Assembly: GCA_038257845.1 (NCBI GenBank) | Contig: JBBSQL010000004.1 | Coordinates: 62,001 to 126,000 of the forward strand | DNA length: 64,000 nucleotides | Direction of reading: 5' to 3' | From: JAFDXJ01 sp038257845 | Lineage (GTDB): Bacteria; Bacteroidota; Bacteroidia; Chitinophagales; Chitinophagaceae | Part shown: in pieces, positions 23,630 through 31,974 of the stretch | How the letters are laid out: the number at the start of each line of letters is the position of its first letter | Numbering within the stretch: the first letter of the stretch is position 1 | Program-made: the position numbers and the translations under genes | The notes under the pieces: generated by a model | Told to the model about the DNA's origin: nothing | What the model saw: only the letters and a program-made list of their open reading frames with translations | Database searches by the model: none

Positions 23630-25426
23630 TTATAAATCAAGTTCCAGGTGTAAACGCTGTTTTAATTCAAGCACCATCGGGTATTTATTCGCGATATACG
23701 ATAATTTTTCGCTGCTGCTCAGGTATTGCAAATTTACTTCACCTGTCTCTTCTTTCTTTTCTTCTTTTAAAATAATTTCGAAACGAATGCTCCTATTATT
23801 GAATGCTTTTTGAATGGTATCTGCAATCGTCATTTTTTCCTGTTCCACGAATTTTTCAGTGAGCTTTCCCGTTACTGTTACACTGAATTTATTATCGGCC
23901 TGCACCTTTAGTTGTGCATGCTTACATGCATTGGCAGAAGAATGCTTTTTCTGATTTTCCAATTCCAGGCAAAACTCATTCCAACAATTCTGCAACGATT
24001 TTATATCCAGCGATTTTGCATCTTTAATTTCTTCAATTTCATATTTGCTTCCATACTGTGCACGGAGCGAATCCAGTAAGTTCTTTTTTCCTGAAGTTGA
24101 AACCGGCTTTTCTTTTTTTACCGGTTTTTCTTTTGGAATTTCCTCTGCAAGTTCCGTCGTTTGAGGCTTTGGAGTTTCTACATACAATTTTGCTTCAGCA
24201 GGAATTACTTTTTCTGCCCGTTGGGTTTTTGGCAAATTTCCCTGTAGTTTTTTTAAAGGAAAAATGCTGTTGGAAGAAACTGAACTTTTCTTTGCTACCA
24301 CATTTCCTTCCGTTGTTAAATTAAGTGCCTGTTGTAAATAACTCAGTTTAATGATCGCGAGCTCTGTATGCAATCTTTTATTTCGTGCCATTTTATAATT
24401 GATCTCGGCTTCATTCAAAATATTCAATGCGCTCACTAAAAATGGAATCTCCACCGACTCCGCAGTGGCGATATATCTTTCATGCAAACCTTCCACCACA
24501 TCCAGCAATGCGGCTGCTTTTTTATCCTTACAAACCAATAAATTCCTGATAAATTCTGCAAAGCCATTCAATACCATATCACCTTCAAAACCCTTTCGGT
24601 TGATTTCATCATAGAGCAACATGGCGCCGGCGAGATCTTCCTGAGTTATGAAATTAATTAACTGGAAATAATAATCTTCATCCAGAATATTTAAATGTTC
24701 CAGCGTATTTTGATAAGTAAGTTCACCGTTGGTAAAACTGATGATCTTATCCAGTGTACTCAATGCATCGCGCAGGCAACCTTCACTTTTTTGCGCGATC
24801 ACCTGCAGGGCCGCTTTATCTGCAACAATATGTTCTTTGCCAATGATTTCCTGCAAATGTTCCACCGTATCATGGTGCGTGATTCTTTTAAAATCAAAGA
24901 TCTGGCAGCGGGATAAAATGGTGGGTAATATTTTATGTTTTTCTGTTGTTGCTAAAATAAAAATCGCGTAAGATGGTGGCTCTTCGAGGGTTTTCAAAAA
25001 CGCATTGAAGGCAGATGCACTCAACATGTGTACCTCATCCACGATATACACTTTATATTTCCCGGCCTGTGGCGCAAATCTTACCTGTTCCGCCAACGTG
25101 CGGATGTCATCCACGGAATTATTACTCGCTGCATCCAGTTCATGAATATTTAAAGAAGTGCCTTCATTAAAACTTTTACATGAATTACATGCATTGCATG
25201 CCTCGCCGTTTTCCAGTGGTGTTTCGCAATTAATTGTTTTGGCAAGAATACGGGCACAGGTAGTTTTACCCACACCGCGCGGGCCGCAAAATAAAAATGC
25301 ATGTGCCAGTTGATTGTGGCTAATCGCATTTTTTAATGTTTCCGTAATATGTGACTGTCCAACAACTGTATTAAAAGATTGGGGCCTGTATTTTCTCGCG
25401 GAAACAATAAACTTATCCATATCCAT
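23630..25426 (-). CDS. dnaX: DNA polymerase III subunit gamma/tau
   Basis: The clamp-loader ATPase. The AAA+ module has Walker A GPRGVGKTTCARI, a zinc module with CNACNSC, Walker B/DEAD-like DEVHMLSASAFNAFLKTLEEPP and sensor ATTEKHKILPTILSRCQ. Domain III ends around residue 360, followed by a Lys/Pro/Glu linker and a C-terminal region (about 445-598) matching the tau-specific part. The full product has 598 residues. A slippery heptamer inside the linker may yield a shorter gamma-like form (see 24083-24089). Both Met1 and Met3 could initiate. Confidence 0.96.
   Translation of the reverse strand: MDMDKFIVSARKYRPQSFNTVVGQSHITETLKNAISHNQLAHAFLFCGPRGVGKTTCARILAKTINCETPLENGEACNACNSCKSFNEGTSLNIHELDAASNNSVDDIRTLAEQVRFAPQAGKYKVYIVDEVHMLSASAFNAFLKTLEEPPSYAIFILATTEKHKILPTILSRCQIFDFKRITHHDTVEHLQEIIGKEHIVADKAALQVIAQKSEGCLRDALSTLDKIISFTNGELTYQNTLEHLNILDEDYYFQLINFITQEDLAGAMLLYDEINRKGFEGDMVLNGFAEFIRNLLVCKDKKAAALLDVVEGLHERYIATAESVEIPFLVSALNILNEAEINYKMARNKRLHTELAIIKLSYLQQALNLTTEGNVVAKKSSVSSNSIFPLKKLQGNLPKTQRAEKVIPAEAKLYVETPKPQTTELAEEIPKEKPVKKEKPVSTSGKKNLLDSLRAQYGSKYEIEEIKDAKSLDIKSLQNCWNEFCLELENQKKHSSANACKHAQLKVQADNKFSVTVTGKLTEKFVEQEKMTIADTIQKAFNNRSIRFEIILKEEKKEETGEVNLQYLSSSEKLSYIANKYPMVLELKQRLHLELDL
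24083..24089 (-). other. Candidate programmed -1 frameshift heptamer in dnaX
   Basis: The coding strand reads GGA AAA AAG AAC, so the heptamer A AAA AAG is in the same phase as the E. coli dnaX slip site, at codons 446-448. Slipping by -1 gives 14 new codons, then TGA, for a product of 462 residues. Four bases downstream TACTG and CAGTA can pair around a 15-base loop. A second tract, A AAA AAA, occurs about 12 codons earlier. Confidence 0.5.
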
Positions 25427-25478
25427 GCAAGATAAGAAATACCTGTAAACTGAATTTTAAAAAACCGGTAAATAGTAA

Positions 25479-26648
25479 TTATTCAATAATGGGATGCCGT
25501 TCAAAAGGATGTTGATTTTCATCAAAAATTTCCCGGTACACTACCATCCGCCTGCTTTGCAAAGCACCGAGGCTTTTATAAATATTAACCATTTTCGGAT
25601 TCCAGTCCCCGGCCCAGCCCATTTCATAATCCGTATACCAATTTTTTCCCTGCATCAATAATGCGCCGGAATAGATCATAAAACTATCAATACCCAGTGC
25701 CTGGAATTTTGGCACAATGCCAAAAGCCACACCAGTAAATTTTTTACACTGCCCGGTTTTTTTCATCCACATCAATCGTAATTTTTCAAGCCAGCCAAAT
25801 TTTCCATTGAAATGTTTAAAATATTGATTGAGGTCGGGGATATTGATCCACATGGCGATGGGATCTTCTTTATAATAAGCAAACCAAATAAGCCGCTCAT
25901 CCATGATCGGGTTCATTTTATTAAAAAGTTTTTTCACTTGTTCCACTGTTATTTCTTTAGCTTCTCCATGTTGCGCCCAGGCAGCATTATAAACAGTTGC
26001 AAACTCCTGCGCGTGTTTATCCAAATTATTGATATTGATATGACGCGCAGCATAGCCGGGTTTTGCAGCAAATTTTGCATAGCGTTCCGGAAAACGCGGC
26101 GGCAATTCACCATCCACTTTGCGGAGATAATAATATTGATTATAATAATTTTTTAAACCATATTCTTCCAATAATTGCTGGTAATAAGCAGGATTAAAGG
26201 ACATACCATAAATAGGTTCCAGCTCAAAACCTTCCACCATAAGGCCCCACCATTTGTCGCGGTCGCCAAAATTTACAGGACCATCCATGGCATCCATGCC
26301 TTTTTCCTTCAACCAATTTTTTGCCGCATCAAGTAAAATATTCGCGGCGGCCTGGTCATTGATACAATCAAAAAAACCAAAACAACCTGTAGGAAATGTT
26401 GTGCCTTTATTAATATATTTTTTATAAATAAATGCAGCGATCCGGCCAATACATTCACCGGCATCATTTTTCAATATCCAGCGAATGGCCTCACCATCGC
26501 GGAAATATTTATTTTTTGAAGGATCAAATACATCTTTAACTTCCTGGTGAAGCAAAGGAATATATTTTGGATTTTCCCGGTTGATGGTTTCGCTGATGCG
26601 AATAAATGATTCTTCATCACGCTTATCTTTTACTTCTGTCAACTGCAT
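25479..26648 (-). CDS. GNAT-like acyltransferase of the YghO type
   Basis: A 389-residue soluble protein. The first half has a GNAT-like core (AIRWILKNDAGECIGRIAAF, then FGFFDCINDQAAANILLDAAKNWL), and MDGPVNFGDRDKWWGLMVEGF is a conserved hallmark of YghO-like proteins. The second half (about 215-389) has a further acyltransferase-like region with GVAFGIVPKFQALGIDSFMI. The substrate is unknown. It is 52 bases upstream of dnaX on the same strand and may be co-transcribed with it. Confidence 0.75.
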   Translation of the reverse strand: MQLTEVKDKRDEESFIRISETINRENPKYIPLLHQEVKDVFDPSKNKYFRDGEAIRWILKNDAGECIGRIAAFIYKKYINKGTTFPTGCFGFFDCINDQAAANILLDAAKNWLKEKGMDAMDGPVNFGDRDKWWGLMVEGFELEPIYGMSFNPAYYQQLLEEYGLKNYYNQYYYLRKVDGELPPRFPERYAKFAAKPGYAARHININNLDKHAQEFATVYNAAWAQHGEAKEITVEQVKKLFNKMNPIMDERLIWFAYYKEDPIAMWINIPDLNQYFKHFNGKFGWLEKLRLMWMKKTGQCKKFTGVAFGIVPKFQALGIDSFMIYSGALLMQGKNWYTDYEMGWAGDWNPKMVNIYKSLGALQSRRMVVYREIFDENQHPFERHPIIE

Positions 26649-26761
26649 TTTATGAGCTTGCTTTCTGCGAAAATAAACATAGTGAATGAAAATTTAAGAA
26701 GTACATTTTATAGATGAATGTCCCTGTCTTTTAAAAAACTAACGAACAAATGTTATTTTAT

Positions 26762-26769
26762 TAAATTTG
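26762..26769 (+). promoter_or_regulatory. Candidate -7 element of the mutase gene
   Basis: TAAATTTG fits TAnnTTTG and lies 21 bases upstream of the chosen ATG. This also argues against starting translation at the in-frame TTG at 26767, which overlaps the box. There is no clear TTG at the -33 position. Confidence 0.45.
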
Positions 26770-26790
26770 CGGGAACGAAATTGTAGAACT

Positions 26791-29700
26791 ATGCCGGATA
26801 ACCTTCCCAAGAAAGTCAGGATTGTAACTGCAGCCAGCCTCTTTGACGGACATGATGCGGCAATTAATATTATGCGGCGCATCTTACAAAGTAAAGGCGC
26901 AGAAATCATTCACTTAGGGCATAACAGGAGTGTACAGGAAATCGTGGAATGCGCCATTGAAGAAGATGCGCAAGGGATTGCTATTACCAGTTACCAGGGA
27001 GGGCATGTAGAATTTTTTAAATACATGAAAGACCTGCTGGATGAAAATAATAGTGGTCATATAAAAATATTCGGCGGTGGTGGCGGTACTATTTTGCCAC
27101 AGGAAATTGAAGAATTGCATCATTATGGAATTACACGGATTTATAGCCCGGATGATGGCCGGAAAATGGGCCTGGAAGGGATGATCGAAGATGTAATACA
27201 AAAAAGTGCGCAGTCAAATGGCAAACAAAAAACGAACGGAAAACCGCATAAATCATCCCCGAAAAATGACAGCCATGGCAAATTTGCTTTAGGTGAATGG
27301 AAAGATATTATTTCTATATCCAAAGCAATTACGGCTGCTGAATCCGGCCAGGATGTACATTTAAACGATATAGATAAAGCGCTGAAACCACCGCCCGTAT
27401 TGGGTATTACTGGGACAGGCGGTGCAGGTAAATCTTCCGTGACGGATGAAATAGTACGCAGGTTTTTAAATTATTTTCCACAAAAAACCATCGCTGTTAT
27501 TTCTGTAGATCCATCCAAGAAAAAAACCGGTGGTGCTTTACTCGGCGACAGGATACGGATGAATGCCATTTCAAATCCGCGTGCTTATATGCGCAGCCTC
27601 GCCACGCGGGAAGATAATACTGCACTCAGCGGCGCTGTAAAGGAAGCCCTGCAAATTTGCAAAGAAGCGGCATTCGACCTAGTTATTTTGGAATCTGCCG
27701 GTGTAGGTCAAAGCGATGCATCTATCCTGGATTTTTGTGATGTAAGTCTTTATGTGATGACGCCAGAATATGGCGCAGCATCCCAGTTGGAAAAAATAAA
27801 TATGCTGGATTATGCAGACATTATTTGCATTAATAAATTTGATAAAGCCGGTGCACTCGATGCCTTGCATGATGTGCGCAAACAATATAAAAGAAACCAC
27901 CTGCTTTTCTCTGCAAAGGATGAAGATCTCCCGGTTATCGGAACTATTGCATCCCAATTTAATGATGCCGGCATCAATGAACTTTTTGAAAAATTAGTAA
28001 CCGTTATAGAAAATAAAACAGGTACGCATTTAGGCGACCTGGAAGTGCATAAACATGTAACTGACACAACTTCTTCCGCACAAATAATCCCACCAAAGCG
28101 TGTTCGCTATTTATCTGAGATTTCCGAATCAAACAGGAATTATGATATTTGGGTAAATGAACAATCGGGCATTGCCACAAAATTATATGCTTTACATAGT
28201 GTATTGAATGATTCAGAAAAATTGTCTGACACATCAAAGCATGAATTGATTTCCATAAAAGAAAAACTGGAAGAAAATTTTCATCCTGAATGTAAAAAAA
28301 TTATTGCCAACTGGCCGGCCATACAACAAAAATTCAGCGCAGATTTTTTTGAATATAAAGTGCGTGATAAAATTATTAAGCAACCGCTGACCACTAAAAC
28401 TTTAAGTGGTACAAAAGTCAGGAAAGTAGAATTACCTACTTATAAAGATTGGGGTGATCTCTTACGCTGGATGATGCAGGAAAATATCCCGGGGAAATTT
28501 CCATTTACCGCCGGTGTATTTGAATTAAAAAGACAAGGCGAAGATCCCACGCGCATGTTTGCCGGTGAAGGCGGGCCGGAACGCACCAATAAAAGATTTC
28601 ATTATGTATCGCTGGGACAGCCTGCCATCAGGCTTTCCACGGCTTTTGATTCCGTGACTTTATACGGAGAAGACCCGGATCACCGGCCGGATATTTTTGG
28701 AAAAGTGGGCAATAGCGGCGTGAGTATCGCCACCGTGGATGATGCCAAAAAATTATACAGTGGCTTTGATTTATGCAATCCGAAAACATCGGTAAGCATG
28801 ACCATTAATGGCCCCGCTCCCATGCTGCTGGCTTTTTTCATGAATGCGGCCATTGATCAGTTGTGTGAAAAATATATCACGGAAAATAATTTATGGAATG
28901 AAGTGCAGAAAAAGATGGATAAAAAATTTCAGAAACTGCAATTACCCATTTATTATAATCCCGCATCACCCGAAAGATTGCCAGAAGGAAATAATGGTTT
29001 AGGCCTCAAACTCCTGGGTTGCAGTGGTGATGAAGTGTTGCCTGAAGATGTGTATCAAAAATTAAAAGCTGAAGCGCTGGCGCAGGTTCGCGGCACTGTG
29101 CAAGCGGATATTTTAAAAGAAGACCAGGCTCAAAATACCTGTATTTTCAGCACTGAATTCGCGTTGAAATTAATGGGCGATGTACAGGAATTTTTTATAG
29201 AAAATCATGTGCGCAATTTTTATAGCGTAAGTATTAGCGGCTATCATATTGCGGAAGCCGGTGCGAATCCAATCACGCAACTTGCATTCACATTATCCAA
29301 TGGTTTTACCTATGTAGAATATTATTTAAGCCGCGGCATGTCTGTGGATGAATTTGCACCAAATCTTTCCTTCTTTTTTAGTAATGGTATGGATGCGGAA
29401 TACAGCGTGATCGGAAGAGTAGCACGCCGTATATGGGCAAAGGCAATGAAATATAAATACAAGGCCAATGACCGCTCACAAAAATTAAAATACCATATTC
29501 AAACTTCCGGGCGAAGCCTGCACGCACAGGAAATAGATTTTAATGATATACGCACCACATTGCAGGCGTTGTATGCCATTTATGATAATTGTAATTCGCT
29601 ACATACAAATGCGTATGACGAAGCAATTACAACACCTACAGAAGAAAGTGTACGTCGTGCAATGGCCATTCAATTGATCATCAACAGGGAATTAGGAACA

Positions 29701-30189
29701 ATCAAAACAGAAAATTTTATACAGGGTTCTTTTTTAATTGAAGAAATGACGAATCTCGTGGAAGAGGCCGTGCTGGCTGAGTTTGACCGCATCACTGATC
29801 GCGGAGGTGTACTCGGCGCTATGGAAAGAATGTATCAAAGAAATAAAATTCAGGAAGAAAGTTTGCATTATGAAATGCTGAAACATACGGGTGAATTGCC
29901 ATTGGTTGGCGTGAATACATTTTTAAATAAAAATGGAAGTCCAACTATTATTCCAACGGAAGTGATTCGTTCCACCACAGCTGAAAAAGAACAACAGATA
30001 GATAATCTCCATAGTTTCTGGAAACGCAATGAAAGCAAATCTGCGGAGATGCTGGAGCGGTTAAAAAAAGTGGCAATAAAAAATGAAAATTTATTTGCAG
30101 AACTTATTGAAACTGTAAAATATTGTTCGCTTGGTCAAATCACGCATGCATTGTATGAAGTAGGCGGGCAGTACAGGAGAAATATGTAA
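26791..30189 (+). CDS. icmF: Fused isobutyryl-CoA mutase IcmF
   Basis: Adenosylcobalamin-dependent interconversion of isobutyryl-CoA and n-butyryl-CoA. Domain order in 1132 residues: B12-binding domain (about 8-140; DGHDAAINI with His21 as lower ligand), G-protein chaperone (Walker A GTGGAGKSS around 208-220), linker, and the TIM-barrel mutase (about 560-1110; SVSISGYHIAEAGA). Phe590 in RMFAGE and Gln781 in KEDQAQN stand where methylmalonyl-CoA mutase has Tyr89 and Arg207, the known isobutyryl-CoA pattern. ATG at 26791 is preferred over an upstream TTG. The gene is monocistronic. Confidence 0.93.
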   Translation: MPDNLPKKVRIVTAASLFDGHDAAINIMRRILQSKGAEIIHLGHNRSVQEIVECAIEEDAQGIAITSYQGGHVEFFKYMKDLLDENNSGHIKIFGGGGGTILPQEIEELHHYGITRIYSPDDGRKMGLEGMIEDVIQKSAQSNGKQKTNGKPHKSSPKNDSHGKFALGEWKDIISISKAITAAESGQDVHLNDIDKALKPPPVLGITGTGGAGKSSVTDEIVRRFLNYFPQKTIAVISVDPSKKKTGGALLGDRIRMNAISNPRAYMRSLATREDNTALSGAVKEALQICKEAAFDLVILESAGVGQSDASILDFCDVSLYVMTPEYGAASQLEKINMLDYADIICINKFDKAGALDALHDVRKQYKRNHLLFSAKDEDLPVIGTIASQFNDAGINELFEKLVTVIENKTGTHLGDLEVHKHVTDTTSSAQIIPPKRVRYLSEISESNRNYDIWVNEQSGIATKLYALHSVLNDSEKLSDTSKHELISIKEKLEENFHPECKKIIANWPAIQQKFSADFFEYKVRDKIIKQPLTTKTLSGTKVRKVELPTYKDWGDLLRWMMQENIPGKFPFTAGVFELKRQGEDPTRMFAGEGGPERTNKRFHYVSLGQPAIRLSTAFDSVTLYGEDPDHRPDIFGKVGNSGVSIATVDDAKKLYSGFDLCNPKTSVSMTINGPAPMLLAFFMNAAIDQLCEKYITENNLWNEVQKKMDKKFQKLQLPIYYNPASPERLPEGNNGLGLKLLGCSGDEVLPEDVYQKLKAEALAQVRGTVQADILKEDQAQNTCIFSTEFALKLMGDVQEFFIENHVRNFYSVSISGYHIAEAGANPITQLAFTLSNGFTYVEYYLSRGMSVDEFAPNLSFFFSNGMDAEYSVIGRVARRIWAKAMKYKYKANDRSQKLKYHIQTSGRSLHAQEIDFNDIRTTLQALYAIYDNCNSLHTNAYDEAITTPTEESVRRAMAIQLIINRELGTIKTENFIQGSFLIEEMTNLVEEAVLAEFDRITDRGGVLGAMERMYQRNKIQEESLHYEMLKHTGELPLVGVNTFLNKNGSPTIIPTEVIRSTTAEKEQQIDNLHSFWKRNESKSAEMLERLKKVAIKNENLFAELIETVKYCSLGQITHALYEVGGQYRRNM

Positions 30190-30235
30190 GTAAAAATTTA
30201 AGGCCTAAAAGGTTTTGGAAATCATTTGCACATAA

Positions 30236-30268
30236 AGACCTATAAGGTTTTCAAAACCTTATAGGTCT
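30236..30268. repeat. Perfect 33-base palindrome between convergent genes
   Basis: Arms AGACCTATAAGGTTTT and its exact complement around one C. A decayed unit GGCCTAAAAGGTTTTGGAAA lies at 30203-30222. It could act as a terminator for icmF and the facing phosphoesterase gene, but has no T run. Its form suggests a member of a mobile palindromic intergenic repeat family. Confidence 0.65.
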
Positions 30269-30272
30269 AAGT

Positions 30273-31358
30273 TTAAAATAACTTTTCTAATTCCACTCTT
30301 TCCAACACAGTCCGTTGCGGCACTTCATTTACATAAGACCATTTGATCAGCATGATCTCATTGCCATTGATTTCGATGCCGGTAATTGTGCCATCATCAA
30401 AACAACAACATCCGGAATTATAATAATATGGCAGTAAATGCCGGAAGGATTCATTGACAATTTTATATTCTTTTTTCCGCCTGGGTATTTCCAGTTCTAT
30501 TTTTTTAATGAGTGCTGAATTATTTTCTGTTATCGCATTTTCAAGGTCAAGGTATAAACGCTCCAGGTGCGTGAGCGATTTAAAGACTGGCTGATGTGTA
30601 TGGCCGGTGACAAGAATTATATCCTGGTGCAAAGCAGACCATTCATACATTATTTCGTTGTGCAAACTTTTGAGTTCATTATTGCAGGAAGGCGTATTCG
30701 GATTGAGTTCAAAATAAGATTGCAATGGACCCCAGACATTACTTACAAACCATTTGCTGAATGCATTGCCATCACTTTGTTTATCTCCCTGGTGACCATG
30801 TGTACAAAGAAACCTGCATGAAAGATTATCAGTTTTATATTTTAAAACAACAGATTCAAAAATGGGAATATGTTTTCCATACATATTTTTCAGGTAAAAT
30901 GGCGCGAGCGGATCTTCTTTCCAGATCAAATCATGATTACCAATAATTTTGCAAAATGCATCGCGCTGAATAAAATTTTTCTCCAGGGAAAAAATATCCC
31001 TGTTGTGTTTTAAAATCGCATTTAGGGAATTTTTCCAAAGCTCTTCCGAATCACCAAGATCAATGAGATAATAATTTTCCTGGTCATAATAGGTCAGAGC
31101 TGCAAGATAATTTTTCTCTGCACTTTTAAAATCATCCTTTGCATTTCTTGCACCTTTATGCTGGTCTGAAAAAATAATCACAGGCTGATTTACCGGATTT
31201 ATATCTAGTAATAAACTTCGTTTATCAGTGTTATCATGCGCTGCTTTTAAAAGATCGTCAAGGGCTGCATGTACTTTTTGTTTATCGGGAGCGGAAGAAA
31301 ATTTTTCAGCGGCTTTGCGAAGTATTTTAAGAAATAAAAATTTCAGCACACGTTTCAT
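30273..31358 (-). CDS. Metallophosphoesterase, calcineurin-like
   Basis: 361 residues with the five metallophosphoesterase blocks in order: IIFSDQHKG, YLIDLGDSEELW, KIIGNHDLIW, FLCTHGHQGD and LVTGHTHQPV. Together they place two divalent metals for phosphoester hydrolysis. The N-terminus MKRVLKFLFLKILRK is basic and amphipathic and may associate with the membrane; no cleavable leader is clear. The substrate is unknown. GDS replaces the usual GDxx(D/E) spacing slightly. Confidence 0.88.
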   Translation of the reverse strand: MKRVLKFLFLKILRKAAEKFSSAPDKQKVHAALDDLLKAAHDNTDKRSLLLDINPVNQPVIIFSDQHKGARNAKDDFKSAEKNYLAALTYYDQENYYLIDLGDSEELWKNSLNAILKHNRDIFSLEKNFIQRDAFCKIIGNHDLIWKEDPLAPFYLKNMYGKHIPIFESVVLKYKTDNLSCRFLCTHGHQGDKQSDGNAFSKWFVSNVWGPLQSYFELNPNTPSCNNELKSLHNEIMYEWSALHQDIILVTGHTHQPVFKSLTHLERLYLDLENAITENNSALIKKIELEIPRRKKEYKIVNESFRHLLPYYYNSGCCCFDDGTITGIEINGNEIMLIKWSYVNEVPQRTVLERVELEKLF

Positions 31359-31399
31359 TCCAACAAAAGTAAGGATGCCGTTTTATTACGCATAAAAAA

Positions 31400-31421
31400 C
31401 CCTGCAAAAAATATTGCAGGG
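31400..31421 (-). terminator. Terminator after the DUF4783 gene
   Basis: A perfect stem CCCTGCAA / TTGCAGGG with a 6-base loop and a T6 run on the minus strand, 66 bases past the stop of the DUF4783 gene. Confidence 0.75.
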
Positions 31422-31432
31422 ATATATTTTAT

Positions 31433-31476
31433 GTAGAGACACAGATTTGTAAAGACACAAAATTTTGTGTCTTTAC
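31433..31476. repeat. GTAAAGACAC palindromic intergenic repeat
   Basis: A perfect 28-base palindrome (arm GTAAAGACACAAAA) at 31449-31476, directly preceded by a variant half-unit GTAGAGACACAGATTT at 31433-31448. I recall very similar GTAGAGAC(A/G)CAAAATTTTG elements dispersed in Bacteroidota and cyanobacterial genomes. It sits downstream of the DUF4783 gene. Confidence 0.7.
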
Positions 31477-31486
31477 ATAATCACAT

Positions 31487-31867
31487 CTAATTAATACGCA
31501 CCGTAATGATGGCAAATGAATCACCTTGTTTCTTCATCATGATGGTGATATTATAGGTTTTATTTTTACCGGTAAGTTTCCCGGTCATGTATTTCGTTCC
31601 GGAAAGTTCACGTTCAGAAGTCTTGTCAAAACCTTTTATACCTTCATCCGTAAAAAAACTTTTAATGGTAATGGTCGCCTGGTTTTTACCAACATTCTTT
31701 ATTTCATCTTTCTCCGGTAATTTTAAATCTACAAAACCATCAAAATAATTAGCAAATTCGTCTGCGTTGCCTTGCTTTAATGTTTTCGCAATATCATCGC
31801 CTGTTTGGGCAAAACTTACACTTGAAACCAAAAAAGCGGAACATAATATCAGGATTATTTTTTTCAT
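31487..31867 (-). CDS. DUF4783 exported protein, 126 aa
   Basis: Signal peptide MKKIILILCSAFLVSSVSFAQ, then a small alpha+beta domain starting TGDDIAKTLKQGNADEFANYF and closing GDSFAIITVRIN. The size and the helix that holds NADEFANYFDGFVDL match the NTF2-like DUF4783 family of Bacteroidota. The protein should reside in the periplasm; its function is unknown. It is followed by a terminator and a repeat, so it is probably a single-gene transcript. Confidence 0.8.
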   Translation of the reverse strand: MKKIILILCSAFLVSSVSFAQTGDDIAKTLKQGNADEFANYFDGFVDLKLPEKDEIKNVGKNQATITIKSFFTDEGIKGFDKTSERELSGTKYMTGKLTGKNKTYNITIMMKKQGDSFAIITVRIN

Positions 31868-31974
31868 AATTTATCTTTGTGCTTGTATGCTCTAAAAATA
31901 TGCCAAATTAAAGGCAATTTAGTTTTAACTTCAAAAAAAGATGAATTGAATCATTTTCAAAAAGCTTTAACAAT

